DNA from: Bacteroidota bacterium
GTDB taxonomy: Bacteria > Bacteroidota > Bacteroidia > CAILMK01
DNA length: 64,000 nucleotides
Direction of reading: 5' to 3'
Assembly: GCA_013288555.1 (NCBI GenBank)
Contig: JABDBQ010000004.1
Coordinates: 47,070 to 111,069 of the forward strand
Shown here piece after piece: positions 1 to 9,094 of this stretch. Within the stretch, counting starts at the first letter, position 1, and each line of letters begins with the position of its first letter. The translations under genes and the position numbers were made by a program. The notes beneath the pieces are model-generated. The model saw only the letters and a program-made list of their open reading frames with translations. It did no database searches and had not been told where the DNA came from.

Positions 1-1810
1 GGAAATTAAGGTTCCATTGTACACTGAGAGCCTTTCGCATTTAAAAATTCCTAAAATAGCCCTACCAAAATTCAAAGACTGGGGTGATATTCTTTATTGG
101 CTGATGACCGAAAACGTGCCGGGCAGTTTTCCTTATGCTGCCGGGGTTTATCCTTTCAAAAGAACAGAAGAAGACCCAACCAGGATGTTTGCCGGAGAAG
201 GTGGTCCGGAAAGGACAAACAAACGTTTTCACTATGTAAGTGCTGATTCTTCTTATAAAAGGCTGTCTACCGCATTTGATTCAGTAACGCTATACGGAGA
301 AGATCCGCACCATAGGCCTGATATTTATGGCAAGATCGGGAATGCAGGGGTGAGTATAGCCACAGTTGACGATGCTAAAAAGCTGTATTCCGGCTTTAAT
401 CTGAGTGACCCCGCGACTTCCGTATCGATGACTATTAACGGCCCTGCGCCCATGCTGTTGTCTTTTTTTATGAATGCTGCTATTGACCAGCAATGCGAAT
501 TGTATATCAAAGCCAATGGATTGGAAAAAGAAGTTCAGAAGAAAATTGACAAAATCTATAAAGAAAATGGAGGCGTACGTCCTCAATATATCGGAGAACT
601 TCCTGCCTCAAATAATGGATTAGGCTTGATGCTCCTGGGTGTTAGTGGAGACCAGGTTTTGCCGGAAGATGTGTATCAGAAAATTAAAGCAGAGACCCTT
701 TCAACCGTAAGAGGTACTGTGCAGGCGGATATATTAAAAGAAGACCAGGCCCAGAATACATGTATCTTTTCTACAGAATTTGCCCTTCGCATGATGGGGG
801 ATATTCAATCGTTTTTTATTGATGAGAAAGTAAGGAATTTTTACTCGGTTTCCATTTCAGGATATCATATTGCCGAAGCCGGAGCTAACCCGGTAACACA
901 ATTGGCACTTACCCTCAGCAATGGCTTTACTTTTGTGGAATATTATCTCAACAGGGGCATGCATATCGACGATTTCGCACCTAATCTTAGCTTTTTCTTT
1001 TCGAATGGGATTGACCCTGAGTATTCGGTTATTGGACGTGTGGCGCGCCGTATATGGGCTAAGGCGATGAAGCTGAAATACAATGCCAATGACCGCTCTC
1101 AAATGCTGAAATATCATATTCAGACATCAGGTCGCTCCCTGCATGCCCAGGAAATTGATTTCAATGATATACGCACTACCTTGCAGGCTTTGTATGCCAT
1201 CTATGATAATTGTAACTCTCTGCATACCAATGCCTATGATGAGGCGATTACCACACCAACCGAAGAATCGGTACGTCGAGCCATGGCCATTCAGCTTATC
1301 ATTAATAAAGAACTTGGTCTTGCGAAAAATGAAAACCCGATCCAGGGCTCATTTATCATTGAAGAATTGACAGATCTTGTGGAGGAAGCAGTCTATGCAG
1401 AATTCAACAGGATATCTGATCGGGGAGGGGTTCTGGGTGCCATGGAAACGATGTATCAGCGTGGGTTGATCCAGGAAGAATCATTGTATTATGAAAACCT
1501 CAAACATTCGGGCGAATTCCCGATTATCGGTGTGAATACATTCCTGAGTAAAAGCGGTTCTCCGACCATTATGCCGGCAGAAGTAATCCGTTCTACCCCC
1601 GAAGAAAAAGAAAACCAGATCAATATGGTTCAGGCTTTTCAATACAGAAACAGGAATGTTTCAGCCGAAGCATTGGAGAAACTCCGTGCATCAGCCATCC
1701 ATAATGAAAATGTTTTTGAGCAATTGATGGAAGCAGGCAAAGTTTGTTCTTTGGGCCAGATATCCAATGCCTTGTACCAGGTAGGCGGGCAGTATAGACG
1801 GAATATGTGA
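1..1810 (+). CDS. icmF: IcmF-like acyl-CoA mutase, C-terminal part (cut by window edge)
   Basis: This is the mutase (TIM-barrel plus C-terminal) portion of a methylmalonyl-CoA-mutase-family protein, most like IcmF, the B12-dependent isobutyryl-CoA mutase fused to its GTPase chaperone. The frame is open to base 2 and reads [12 protein letters not shown] before the TTG that the ORF track uses as a start, so that TTG is not a real start and the cobalamin-binding and GTPase domains should lie left of the window. Family landmarks seen are [47 protein letters not shown] and [12 protein letters not shown]-like segments. IcmF interconverts isobutyryl- and butyryl-CoA; related enzymes take pivalyl- or isovaleryl-CoA. 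The family call is secure; IcmF over another mutase subtype is an inference from motif wording and the absence of a cobalamin domain at the C-terminus. Confidence 0.85.
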   Translation, partial: EIKVPLYTESLSHLKIPKIALPKFKDWGDILYWLMTENVPGSFPYAAGVYPFKRTEEDPTRMFAGEGGPERTNKRFHYVSADSSYKRLSTAFDSVTLYGEDPHHRPDIYGKIGNAGVSIATVDDAKKLYSGFNLSDPATSVSMTINGPAPMLLSFFMNAAIDQQCELYIKANGLEKEVQKKIDKIYKENGGVRPQYIGELPASNNGLGLMLLGVSGDQVLPEDVYQKIKAETLSTVRGTVQADILKEDQAQNTCIFSTEFALRMMGDIQSFFIDEKVRNFYSVSISGYHIAEAGANPVTQLALTLSNGFTFVEYYLNRGMHIDDFAPNLSFFFSNGIDPEYSVIGRVARRIWAKAMKLKYNANDRSQMLKYHIQTSGRSLHAQEIDFNDIRTTLQALYAIYDNCNSLHTNAYDEAITTPTEESVRRAMAIQLIINKELGLAKNENPIQGSFIIEELTDLVEEAVYAEFNRISDRGGVLGAMETMYQRGLIQEESLYYENLKHSGEFPIIGVNTFLSKSGSPTIMPAEVIRSTPEEKENQINMVQAFQYRNRNVSAEALEKLRASAIHNENVFEQLMEAGKVCSLGQISNALYQVGGQYRRNM

Positions 1811-1816
1811 TAATAG

Positions 1817-1831
1817 GCAGCCGGAGGCTGC
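1817..1831. terminator. Small hairpin after the mutase gene
   Basis: GCAGCC-GGA-GGCTGC forms a perfect 6-bp stem seven bases after the mutase stop codon. There is no T tract behind it, so it is only a weak terminator candidate. Confidence 0.25.
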
Positions 1832-1946
1832 AAGCTTATTAATCCATAGCGTGGACGTTACGGATGGCGGGGATTGATGTAATCGGTAGTCTTAAGTGTG
1901 CAACTTATAAATTCGTAGAGTGAAATGTGCGAATTGCTGGAAACAG

Positions 1947-2708
1947 CTAAGGATTGAAAATTAGGTTTTCAAAACCTGCGGCCTTAATATAGAGCAACCA
2001 TTTTTTTTCAAATGTCCAGTATAAATCGCCATCTCTAACATAAATCAGGTTAAGTAAATCAATCCAATCATTAACTTGCATTTTCCTGTGACCTAATTCT
2101 AAATCCTTAAAAAACAAGGACATTGTTTCGGTAAATAAAGAAATGGGAGATAAATTGTTAAGTGTTATATCTAATCCAGTTTTGGTCAGTATCAAAGTGG
2201 ATATGAATTGAGCAGCGCTGGGTAATGCGTTTGTTTTACGATGAGCCAATTTACCAGTAGTTTGTCGGATATTGTCATTGATTTTCTGAGCTTCATCATT
2301 AAATATTTGTACTGCATCACCAATCCCTCTTCTAATATTGTCTACGTTGGCCTTTATCACTTTGGTATTTTCTTGCACTTGCTTCTGTATATCATCATCA
2401 ATCATAGAGTTAACTTTTATCATTTCATCATACATATATTCCCCTTCAGACCGATCTGGATCGAAGGATGGAGTATAAATATTAGCCACGTAATCAATAG
2501 GATGAGTAAAAATTTTAGCTGTGGCAAATTCAATAAGAGCTGAGCATGCCTGTTTAACTTTTATTGGCGATTTATACAGGTTTTCACTATTCCCAATTTC
2601 AAATAAATTATTCCATGTTGCCACGAGACTGGCGTTTTTAAAATCGGATTTTTTAATCTTCCCGGAACCAATTTTGTACCAAATATTTGTGTCACATATT
2701 ACACGCAT
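1947..2708 (-). CDS. PIN-like domain protein with long helical insertion
   Basis: A 253-residue protein that starts with MRVICDTNIWYKI, the first strand and first acidic residue (CDTN) of a PIN nuclease fold, followed by a possible second acidic position in NNLFEIGNSENLY. The C-terminus (NDWIDLLNLIYVRDGDLYWT, then FEKKW) matches the D..DL..l.Yv..gd.ywT pattern of PIN domains, with Glu where the last Asp is usual. Between them lies a charged, mostly helical stretch (about residues 95-160) that makes the protein about 100 residues longer than a VapC toxin. PIN domains are Mg-dependent RNases, so an RNA-cleaving role is a guess. No antitoxin-like ORF is adjacent, so a VapBC pair is not supported. 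No signal peptide is seen. Confidence 0.5.
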   Translation of the reverse strand: MRVICDTNIWYKIGSGKIKKSDFKNASLVATWNNLFEIGNSENLYKSPIKVKQACSALIEFATAKIFTHPIDYVANIYTPSFDPDRSEGEYMYDEMIKVNSMIDDDIQKQVQENTKVIKANVDNIRRGIGDAVQIFNDEAQKINDNIRQTTGKLAHRKTNALPSAAQFISTLILTKTGLDITLNNLSPISLFTETMSLFFKDLELGHRKMQVNDWIDLLNLIYVRDGDLYWTFEKKWLLYIKAAGFENLIFNP

Positions 2709-2853
2709 AATGACCTATTTTATTTGCTGTTTTAGGTTCTTTTGTTTGGTAATTAATATATTTGTCTTTGGGAGTTTATGGTTATCAATGCGTTGCAAGC
2801 GCTAAACCAAGTGTCACGCTATAAAATCGTGAGCCAGCTATGGGTATTGCAAT

Positions 2854-3171
2854 TTATCTAATTCCACAGTTTACCAATTGCGGATACCCCCTATTAACAC
2901 CTATAATCTTAACTTTTTTGCCAGTTTCCATGTGCAATGTATGTGACCAGTCAAACATCTTGCATTTTATTCCCCCATTCCTGCATGCCAGAGTAACAAA
3001 TATGTCACCCAAAGAATCTTTAATTATGGATTCGATTGTACCATGCACCACTAATGTCTTCCCCTGATATTTTAGGGAACTCATTGCTTCATCATAAAAG
3101 AAGTCATCGCCAAGTTTCTCAGCTGTTATTTCAATATAATCAGGCTCCTGGAAATATTCGTCATTTTTCAT
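2854..3171 (-). CDS. OB-fold (tRNA_anti-like) protein
   Basis: A 105-residue protein. The core YQGKTLVVHGTIESI, then ..GDIFVTLAC.., then TGKKVKIIGVNRGYPQLVNC, follows the 'tRNA_anti-like' OB-fold pattern found in small, mostly exported proteins of Bacteroidota (strand, GxV/I turn, strand, G-[KR]-x-V strand, closing Cys). The preceding ITAEKLGDDFFYDEAMSSLKY segment is also typical. Most relatives carry a signal peptide or lipobox; this one begins MKNDEYFQEPDYIE and has neither, so either the start is misplaced or it is a cytoplasmic variant. The ligand is unknown. It lies between the PIN-like and TPR genes on the same strand but with gaps over 50 bp, so an operon is uncertain. Confidence 0.5.
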   Translation of the reverse strand: MKNDEYFQEPDYIEITAEKLGDDFFYDEAMSSLKYQGKTLVVHGTIESIIKDSLGDIFVTLACRNGGIKCKMFDWSHTLHMETGKKVKIIGVNRGYPQLVNCGIR

Positions 3172-3223
3172 AATTGCATAATGAACTTTTCTTCCTATAA
3201 CGCTATATTTAGAAGTAGATACC

Positions 3224-3727
3224 TTAGTTACAGTCTAATCTTATTGCTTTGTAGGCATCTGAATATCCCAATTCACCTGCTTTACTTAAATCAGAGCATC
3301 CGCTATCTTTTTGACCTAAAAAGATTTTGTCCATGCCTCTAAAATAATATGCTTCTCCATTTTTGGGTTCAAGTTCTATTGTTTTAGTTAAGTCAGCAAG
3401 ACCGCCATCATGTTGAAAGAGCATTATTTTCGCATGTCCTCGTATATTATAGGCCTTTGCGTTTTTGGCATCGAACCCAATTGCCTTATCACAGTCTACA
3501 ATTGCTCCACGATAATCCATTAATTTATATTTTGTATCTGCTCTAAGAACATAAGGGACTACATTATATAAGTCAATCTCAATAGCTTTGTTATAATCTG
3601 CAATTGCTCCCGTGAAATCTAACTGTTGAGATTTTGCAATGCCTTGATTAATATAATCTTCAGATGTTTGACAATAACTATTGAGAGTTGCACAAAGAGC
3701 CAGAATAAGAATAAATAACCCTTTCAT
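3224..3727 (-). CDS. Exported TPR-repeat protein
   Basis: A 167-residue protein with an N-terminal signal peptide (MKGLFILILALCATLNSYCQ) followed by about four tetratricopeptide repeats of the form AIADYNKAIEID / AIVDCDKAIGFD / GLADLTKTIELE / CSDLSKAGELG. TPRs are helical protein-binding scaffolds, so the likely role is a periplasmic adaptor with an unknown partner. The D/N-Y-N-K-A-I wording is shared with the cytoplasmic TPR protein at 21624-22439, and the two may be relatives. The start is fixed by the signal peptide. Confidence 0.7.
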   Translation of the reverse strand: MKGLFILILALCATLNSYCQTSEDYINQGIAKSQQLDFTGAIADYNKAIEIDLYNVVPYVLRADTKYKLMDYRGAIVDCDKAIGFDAKNAKAYNIRGHAKIMLFQHDGGLADLTKTIELEPKNGEAYYFRGMDKIFLGQKDSGCSDLSKAGELGYSDAYKAIRLDCN

Positions 3728-4054
3728 TGGAGAAATACTTTGAATAGAAGGCTAAGTTAGCATTAATTCTAAACCCGAATTCAAAAAGAAGTAGTTTTTA
3801 TTATTCCTCTTTCCCCCAGGCCTGTCTCATAACAGACCGGAATAGACTGATAATAAACATATATGCCTATTGAGACATTCTACAAAGCCAACCTGAAACT
3901 CTGTCCGTGATCAGCGTCCCCGCCGATCACTCATGAATGATAGGAACAGGTCGGCTTGGACGTCGAGCCGGGATAAAAAACTTCTCTTCACAATTGTTAA
4001 ATTCTCTTCCCGGTTATTTATATTTGAGGTCATTAAACCTCTATTTAAACCCAT
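3728..4054. other. Intergenic gap between divergent genes
   Basis: About 330 bases between the TPR gene and the SBBP giant gene. It contains short inverted pieces such as CTGTCTCATAACAGAC near 3823, which recall the ggtctgtc/gacagacc hairpin near 15410. No ORF with coding character and no RNA gene were recognised. It presumably holds the promoters of both flanking genes. Confidence 0.4.
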
Positions 4055-7000
4055 ATGAACCGGATCAAATTTTTACTCTTCTTTGCAATTGTATTCCAAT
4101 TTGCAGTTATACAAACTATTGCAGCTCCATCTGCAAAAGCCACGCAACTCATAAAGCACCGGCAATGGAGTTTTATGGAAAACAAAGGGCAGTTAAAATC
4201 TAAAGAGGGTAATTTATGTCCTGAAATAAAATATTATGGACAGAGCGATAAGGAAGGCGTTCGCATTTATTGTCTGGCCGGAAAAATCAGCTTTGTTTTT
4301 ACAAAAACAGAAAAGGGACCAACAACTGTTTCTGAAGCAACCGGAACACCTGAAATAAATCCCTTTGAAAAATATGATTTGTTGAATCAGAATAAAGGCA
4401 AACCTGAAATCAAATCGACCACAATAAGCACCTCAAGGACTGATCTGGTATTTGTAAATTCAAACCCGGACACCCGGATTACAGGGTCTGACAAGAAGTC
4501 CTATTTTGAAAATTATTATACCACAGGGGATGCGAATAAGGGTATAACACAAGTCCATTCATTTGGCATGATTACTTATACCAATCTATATAAAAATATA
4601 GATATGGTGCTTTATTCATCAGATCACGGGTTGGAATATTCTTTTATAGTGCATCCCGGTGGCGATGTGAATGATATCAAAGTCCGTTGGAATGGCATTG
4701 ACAATTTCATGAATAAAGGCTCGGAGGGCATTGTTTTTTGCAATGCTTTAGGAACCATTAAACAATCAAACCCGGAATCTTTTTCTGAAGGCAGGACCAT
4801 CAGTAGCCAAATGATTCATTCTGGAACTGACTATAGTTTTAAAGTTGAGCGGTACAACCATCATTCCGATTTGATCATTGATCCCAAGCTGGTATGGGCC
4901 ACTTATTTTGGTGGGACTGCAGATGATGAAGCAAGAAGTATTACATTGGATGCTTCCGGTAATATTTATATGTCAGGGACAACCTTTAGCCAGGGAATAG
5001 CAACTTCGGGAGCCTATCAGACTACTGAAATGGGTGGGCAATACTATGGAGACGCATTACTTGTAAAGTTCAGCTATTCAGGAAAGCTACTTTGGGCCAC
5101 TTATTATGGTGGCACGGGAGAAGAAATTGCCAATACAGTGAAAGTAGATGCATCAGGCAAGGTTTATATAAGTGGATATACTAAGAGCAGCTCCGGGATA
5201 GCTACATCAGGGGCATTTCAAACGTCATACGGTGGTGATTATGATGCTTTTCTGGCTCAATTCAATGGTTCCGGAAGCCTGGTATGGAGTACCTATTACG
5301 GCGGCAGCAGCGTTGAAGAAGTATTTAAGATGAGCCTTGACAAATCGGGCAATATTTATTTAACAGGATATACAGGCAGCGATAGTAATATTGCGACAGC
5401 CGGAGCATTTTTAACAAATAATGTTGCGGGTACAAGAGCCTTCCTATCAAAATTTAATAGCTCAGGGAATCTTGTATGGGGTACTTATTATGGCGGTTCT
5501 TCACTGAATGAAAGCTTTTCTGTTTGTTGTGACGGTGATGACAATGTGTATATTACGGGGATTACATTCAGTTCAACAGATATAGCAACAACAGGGAGTT
5601 ACCAGTCATCCTATGGAGGCAGTCAAGATGCTTTTGTAGCAAAGTTTAATAGCTCCGGCAATCGAATCTGGGGGACTTATTTTGGAGGAACAAGCGGAGA
5701 GCAATCATTCGACATCGCTTCAGATGGTGCTGATGCAATTTATCTTGCAGGGTACACTTTGAGTAAAAACGGGATCGCAACTTCCGGCGCCTGGCAAACA
5801 TCATACGTTGGGTCGTTCCAAACTTTCCTTGCAAGATTTAATACTTCAGGTAGTCTTGACTGGTCTACTTACTATGGCGGGGGATATGATGAAGCAGCTG
5901 GTGTGTTTGTTGATATAGCAGGGGAAATAAATATGGTGGGATTTTCTAAAACTACAACCCAAATAGCCACTACCGGCGCTTATCAAACCTCTTATAGTGG
6001 AGGCTATGACGGTTACCTGGCAAGATTCAACAAATCAGGTAATCTGGACTGGGGATCCTACTACGGTGGATCAGGTGATGAATTAATCCTGAATGTAACT
6101 GGTGATCCATCAGGGAATATTTACTTTGCCGGTTATACAAGCAGTAAATCAGCTATCGCAACTTCCGGAGCTTATCAGACTTCCTATGGAGGAGGTACTT
6201 ATGATGCTTTTTTGGCAAAGTTTTCTTTCGGTTATAAAAACGATGCGGGTATTTCCAGGATCTATAGCCCACAGGGTAATTTCTGCGCCAAATTTGACAC
6301 AATTAAGGTTCGTCTAAATAATTATGGATCAGACACATTGACAAGCGTTTATATTGGATTTAATTCAAAAACAGCACTCAGTCCTTATCACTGGACCGGG
6401 AAATTAGCGCCCGATAGTTCGGTTGAAGTTGTTTTTGGGACTTATAATTTTTCGTCTTTAGGCAGTTATAAGGTTTCTGTATATACTTATAGCCCAAATG
6501 GTGTTACCGATTCTGTACCATCTAATGACACTGCCATAGTATTAGATACTGTTTATGGTGCCCCTTCAATTGTAACCGGTGGAAATAAAGTTATATGCCA
6601 GGGCAGTTCCGTCATCCTCGGAGGCACTGCTGTTTCGGGAAATTCATATTTATGGTCCAGTATTCCGGCAGGCTTTAGCTCAACAGTGTCCAATCCAAGT
6701 GTAAATCCGACAGACAGTACGGTTTACAATCTCACTGAAACAACGCAACAGGGATGCAGTGCTTCAGGCAAAGCAATCATTTCTATTAGTAAAATTCTCC
6801 CGGCAAATGCGGGAACAGACGAGACGATCTGTTCGGGAACTTATGTAACTATAGGAGCAACTGCGCTTTCAGGGATTAATTATTCATGGGCATCTATCCC
6901 AACAGGTTTTACATCCACATCAAGTAAGCCTTATGTGCACCCTGACGCCACAACAATTTACATCCTTACTGAGACAAATAAAGCAGGTTGCAGCAAATCA

Positions 7001-8023
7001 GATTCAGTTATCATCAAAACCCTTCCGCTTCCCAAGGCAATTGCAGGCCTAAGTAAAATTATCTGCGATGGGGACGAAGATACCCTTGGAGCGAAAGCTG
7101 ATATCGGAAGCCAATACAGTTGGGTTAGTTCCCCTTCTGGATTTAGCTCAACGGTAGCAAACCCTGTTGTTAAACCAACATCATTGAAAACGATTTACAT
7201 AGTAACCGAAACGAGCAATATGGGTTGCAGTAAAACGGATTCGGCTACTTTAACTTTAAGCCCTCTGCCACAGCCAAATGCAGGTACGGCGTCCAGTATA
7301 TGCAATGGCTCATCTGTTGCAATTGGTTCAAAAGCGATTAATGGCAATACTTATAACTGGACAAGTAACCCAAAAGGATTCTTTTCTAACGCTGCAAACC
7401 CTTCAGTTTCTCCAGGCAGTACGACTGAATATTATCTTACTGAAACCAATATAAACCATTGCAGTGCAATTGATTCTGTTAAAATAACCGTATATCCATT
7501 ACCTGATGCAGACTGGAAGGCATCCATAAATAAATGTGAGGTTACATTTTCTCCCGATGTACCTACAAATACATCTTATTTCTGGCATTTTGGTGATGGG
7601 GATAGTTCAGATATTTATAATCCTGTCTATGATTATACTTCAAAAGGGTCATTTCATATTAGTCTCATTACTACCAACCAGTATCATTGTAAATCAGAAG
7701 TCGATTCAGTTATTACGATCAATGAGTTATGTACCAATGGAATAAATTCCGAAACCAGCCCCGTTACTTCATTGAATATTTATCCAAATCCTTTTAATAC
7801 TTCGACAACAATTCAATACACGCTTTCCAAGCCTTCGAGAATAAGGATAATTCTATTTGATATAGCAGGGAAACAGGTTGGTATTGTAGAAGATAAAGAT
7901 CAAAATAAGGGAAGTTATAACCTGGAATTGAATGCGGAAAACTACCACTTAATTGCGGGCGTTTATCTCCTGAAAATTTTAACAGATGATGGTATTAGAT
8001 GCAACCGAATTGTGAAATTCTAA
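4055..8023 (+). CDS. Giant SBBP beta-propeller surface protein with T9SS sorting domain
   Basis: A 1322-residue secreted protein. Order: signal peptide (MNRIKFLLFFAIVFQFAVIQ); an N-terminal domain opening with WSFMENKGQ, as in many SBBP proteins; seven SBBP repeats carrying W[AGS][TS]Y[YF]GG (about residues 280-720), which should build a beta-propeller; a CARDB-like region (NDAGISRIYSP); four ~75-residue repeats with ICxGxxVxxGxxA...Y.WxSxPxGFxS...T.Y.LTET...GCs (about 840-1140); a PKD-like domain (YFWHFGDGDSS); and a C-terminal T9SS type A domain with LNIYPNPF and a final basic-hydrophobic tail. It should cross the outer membrane through the PorU-type system and be displayed on, or released from, the cell. 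The ligand is unknown; adhesion or polymer binding is inference. It stands alone on its strand. Confidence 0.88.
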   Translation: MNRIKFLLFFAIVFQFAVIQTIAAPSAKATQLIKHRQWSFMENKGQLKSKEGNLCPEIKYYGQSDKEGVRIYCLAGKISFVFTKTEKGPTTVSEATGTPEINPFEKYDLLNQNKGKPEIKSTTISTSRTDLVFVNSNPDTRITGSDKKSYFENYYTTGDANKGITQVHSFGMITYTNLYKNIDMVLYSSDHGLEYSFIVHPGGDVNDIKVRWNGIDNFMNKGSEGIVFCNALGTIKQSNPESFSEGRTISSQMIHSGTDYSFKVERYNHHSDLIIDPKLVWATYFGGTADDEARSITLDASGNIYMSGTTFSQGIATSGAYQTTEMGGQYYGDALLVKFSYSGKLLWATYYGGTGEEIANTVKVDASGKVYISGYTKSSSGIATSGAFQTSYGGDYDAFLAQFNGSGSLVWSTYYGGSSVEEVFKMSLDKSGNIYLTGYTGSDSNIATAGAFLTNNVAGTRAFLSKFNSSGNLVWGTYYGGSSLNESFSVCCDGDDNVYITGITFSSTDIATTGSYQSSYGGSQDAFVAKFNSSGNRIWGTYFGGTSGEQSFDIASDGADAIYLAGYTLSKNGIATSGAWQTSYVGSFQTFLARFNTSGSLDWSTYYGGGYDEAAGVFVDIAGEINMVGFSKTTTQIATTGAYQTSYSGGYDGYLARFNKSGNLDWGSYYGGSGDELILNVTGDPSGNIYFAGYTSSKSAIATSGAYQTSYGGGTYDAFLAKFSFGYKNDAGISRIYSPQGNFCAKFDTIKVRLNNYGSDTLTSVYIGFNSKTALSPYHWTGKLAPDSSVEVVFGTYNFSSLGSYKVSVYTYSPNGVTDSVPSNDTAIVLDTVYGAPSIVTGGNKVICQGSSVILGGTAVSGNSYLWSSIPAGFSSTVSNPSVNPTDSTVYNLTETTQQGCSASGKAIISISKILPANAGTDETICSGTYVTIGATALSGINYSWASIPTGFTSTSSKPYVHPDATTIYILTETNKAGCSKSDSVIIKTLPLPKAIAGLSKIICDGDEDTLGAKADIGSQYSWVSSPSGFSSTVANPVVKPTSLKTIYIVTETSNMGCSKTDSATLTLSPLPQPNAGTASSICNGSSVAIGSKAINGNTYNWTSNPKGFFSNAANPSVSPGSTTEYYLTETNINHCSAIDSVKITVYPLPDADWKASINKCEVTFSPDVPTNTSYFWHFGDGDSSDIYNPVYDYTSKGSFHISLITTNQYHCKSEVDSVITINELCTNGINSETSPVTSLNIYPNPFNTSTTIQYTLSKPSRIRIILFDIAGKQVGIVEDKDQNKGSYNLELNAENYHLIAGVYLLKILTDDGIRCNRIVKF

Positions 8024-8113
8024 GTTTCTGAATGCTGTTTCTGAAATTTTACGCTTGTTTGACCAGTCTCATGCCCCTTTTTCAAAAAATATCAATCTTT
8101 TTGACATAAATCC

Positions 8114-8144
8114 TTGGATTTTTCGTTTGCCTTTTATACTTTTG
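8114..8144 (+). promoter_or_regulatory. Bacteroidota-type promoter for the 81-aa HTH-like gene
   Basis: TTG at 8114-8116 and TACTTTTG at 8137-8144 are separated by 20 bases, matching the Bacteroidota consensus (TTG at -33, TAnnTTTG at -7). The start codon follows 45 bases later. Confidence 0.5.
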
Positions 8145-8189
8145 GTATGTGGTTCTTTAAATTTTTGTTTAACTAAATTTTAAGAAGTT

Positions 8190-8435
8190 ATGGTATTAAC
8201 CTTTGAGGAATTGAGGAAAGTGAAAGACAGTCTTCCACATGGTGCCATCGAGCACATTGCTCATGAGCTTGACCTGGATGTACAAACAGTACGCAACTAT
8301 TTCGGGTCTGATCATTTTGAACATGATAATTTTGTCGGCGCTCATTACGAGTCTGGCATTCATGGTGGCTATGTGAAGCTTGATGATGAACGTATTTACG
8401 AAGCTGCCATGAAACTGGCTGCCCAGGAGGCTTAG
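8190..8435 (+). CDS. Small HTH-like DNA-binding protein
   Basis: An 81-residue acidic protein. Residues 4-38 (TFEELRKVKDSLPHGAIEHIAHELDLDVQTVRNYFG) look like a helix-turn-helix: the segment HIAHELDLDVQTVRNYF has the spacing of a turn plus recognition helix. The C-terminus ends with a short amphipathic helix (DDERIYEAAMKLAAQEA). It resembles short conserved proteins annotated only as DNA-binding in Bacteroidota. It has its own promoter and a terminator candidate directly behind, so it is probably monocistronic. The target is unknown. Confidence 0.7.
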   Translation: MVLTFEELRKVKDSLPHGAIEHIAHELDLDVQTVRNYFGSDHFEHDNFVGAHYESGIHGGYVKLDDERIYEAAMKLAAQEA

Positions 8436-8461
8436 GAAGAGGCCTTTTATTTTATTGTTGG

Positions 8462-8517
8462 AGCCTGAGTAAAAGACTATGATACAATGTATTATGTTTT
8501 TTACCTGGGCTTTTTTG
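8462..8517 (+). terminator. Candidate rho-independent terminator
   Basis: An imperfect long stem (AGCCTGAGTAAAA pairing with TTTTACCTGGGCT) is followed directly by TTTTTTG. It lies 27 bases after the stop of the 81-aa gene on the plus strand. Confidence 0.45.
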
Positions 8518-8561
8518 TTTAAAAATTAATGTAATTGTCTTTTGCATTTTCTCTTTTCACC

Positions 8562-8589
8562 AACCCCTGACTCCTAACCCCTGACTCCT
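8562..8589 (-). repeat. Heptad array, TYAGGNN family (C-rich strand on top)
   Basis: Two perfect copies of the 14-mer AACCCCTGACTCCT, which is itself two heptads (AACCCCT, GACTCCT). On the minus strand it reads AGGAGTC AGGGGTT repeated. It sits immediately upstream of the -7 box of the YbjN gene and forms an inverted pair with the array at 9060-9094 on the other side of that gene. Confidence 0.85.
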
Positions 8590-8599
8590 GATATTTTCA

Positions 8600-8607
8600 T
8601 ACCTTTG
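8600..8607 (+). promoter_or_regulatory. -7 box of YbjN gene, very close to start codon
   Basis: TACCTTTG ends only 7 bases before the ATG at 8615, so the transcript would be leaderless or nearly so. The -33 region falls in the heptad array and has no TTG. Confidence 0.45.
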
Positions 8608-8614
8608 CCACAAT

Positions 8615-9055
8615 ATGGAAGATTTAAGCAAATATTACGCAATCGTAGAAGAAGGAATCAGCATGGCCGGAGTAGATCCTGCCCTTTGCAGAACTGAACA
8701 CAACGAAGGTCAATGGAACCTAAAAAGAGGTGAAACTGAATTATGGGTTGACCTGTGGCATGTGGAAGAAGAAAACCATACCTATTTCCAGGTGATGACT
8801 CCTGTTGTCAGCATCCCTGAAGAAGGGAAAGAAAAATTTTACAGAGAGCTGTTAGATCTTAATTACCAGATGATTGGCGCCTATTTCGTAACTTATAAAG
8901 ACGGTGTTTATATCAAGATAACCAAAGAGGCCGAAACCCTTGTTGCAGATGAACTGGTTATTTTAATGAATCGCGTAGGATATTATGGTGAAGTGTTTGA
9001 AGAAGGTTTCAAACGCAAATTTGACGCGAAGAAACTGGAACATGCGGAACATTGA
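8615..9055 (+). CDS. YbjN-domain protein
   Basis: A 146-residue acidic soluble protein of the YbjN / type III secretion chaperone-like fold. It shows the alternating helix-strand layout: an N-terminal helix (DLSKYYAIVEEGISMAG), strands in WNLKRGETELWVDLWH and YFQVMTPVVSIPEE, a helix (KEKFYRELLDLNYQMIGA), then YFVTYKDGVYIKIT and a long C-terminal helix. YbjN proteins are mostly of unknown function; some act like chaperones of stress or motility factors. The gene is bracketed by inverted heptad arrays. Start supported by the TACCTTTG box just upstream. Confidence 0.65.
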   Translation: MEDLSKYYAIVEEGISMAGVDPALCRTEHNEGQWNLKRGETELWVDLWHVEEENHTYFQVMTPVVSIPEEGKEKFYRELLDLNYQMIGAYFVTYKDGVYIKITKEAETLVADELVILMNRVGYYGEVFEEGFKRKFDAKKLEHAEH

Positions 9056-9059
9056 AAAA

Positions 9060-9094
9060 TCAGGGGTCAGGAATCAGGCGTTAGGAGTTAGTGG
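9060..9094 (+). repeat. Heptad array, TYAGGNN family (G-rich on top)
   Basis: Five consecutive heptads: TCAGGGG TCAGGAA TCAGGCG TTAGGAG TTAGTGG. The array begins 4 bases after the YbjN stop and its last unit contains the TAA stop codon of mtaB (minus strand, 9088-9090). On the minus strand the complete units end in TGA or TAA. Confidence 0.85.

Noticed and set aside
17-19. TTG at 17 as the start of the mutase gene
   Set aside because: The frame stays open to the window edge and the upstream residues (EIKVP) continue the family alignment, so the gene is cut, not started, here.
290-1117. Minus-strand ORFs of 60-100 codons inside the mutase gene (and similar shadow ORFs inside gcvP, clpC, mutS2, dnaB, cca, yidC)
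   Set aside because: They overlap strongly conserved genes on the other strand or frame and have no family-like sequence or domain content.
2241-3067. Plus-strand ORFs opposite the PIN-like and OB-fold genes
   Set aside because: Cysteine- and isoleucine-rich shadow translations typical of AT-rich antisense frames; the minus-strand proteins have recognisable folds.
1947-3171. PIN-like gene plus OB-fold gene as a VapBC-type pair
   Set aside because: The OB-fold protein lacks a DNA-binding antitoxin domain and lies over 140 bases away; no overlap or coupling.
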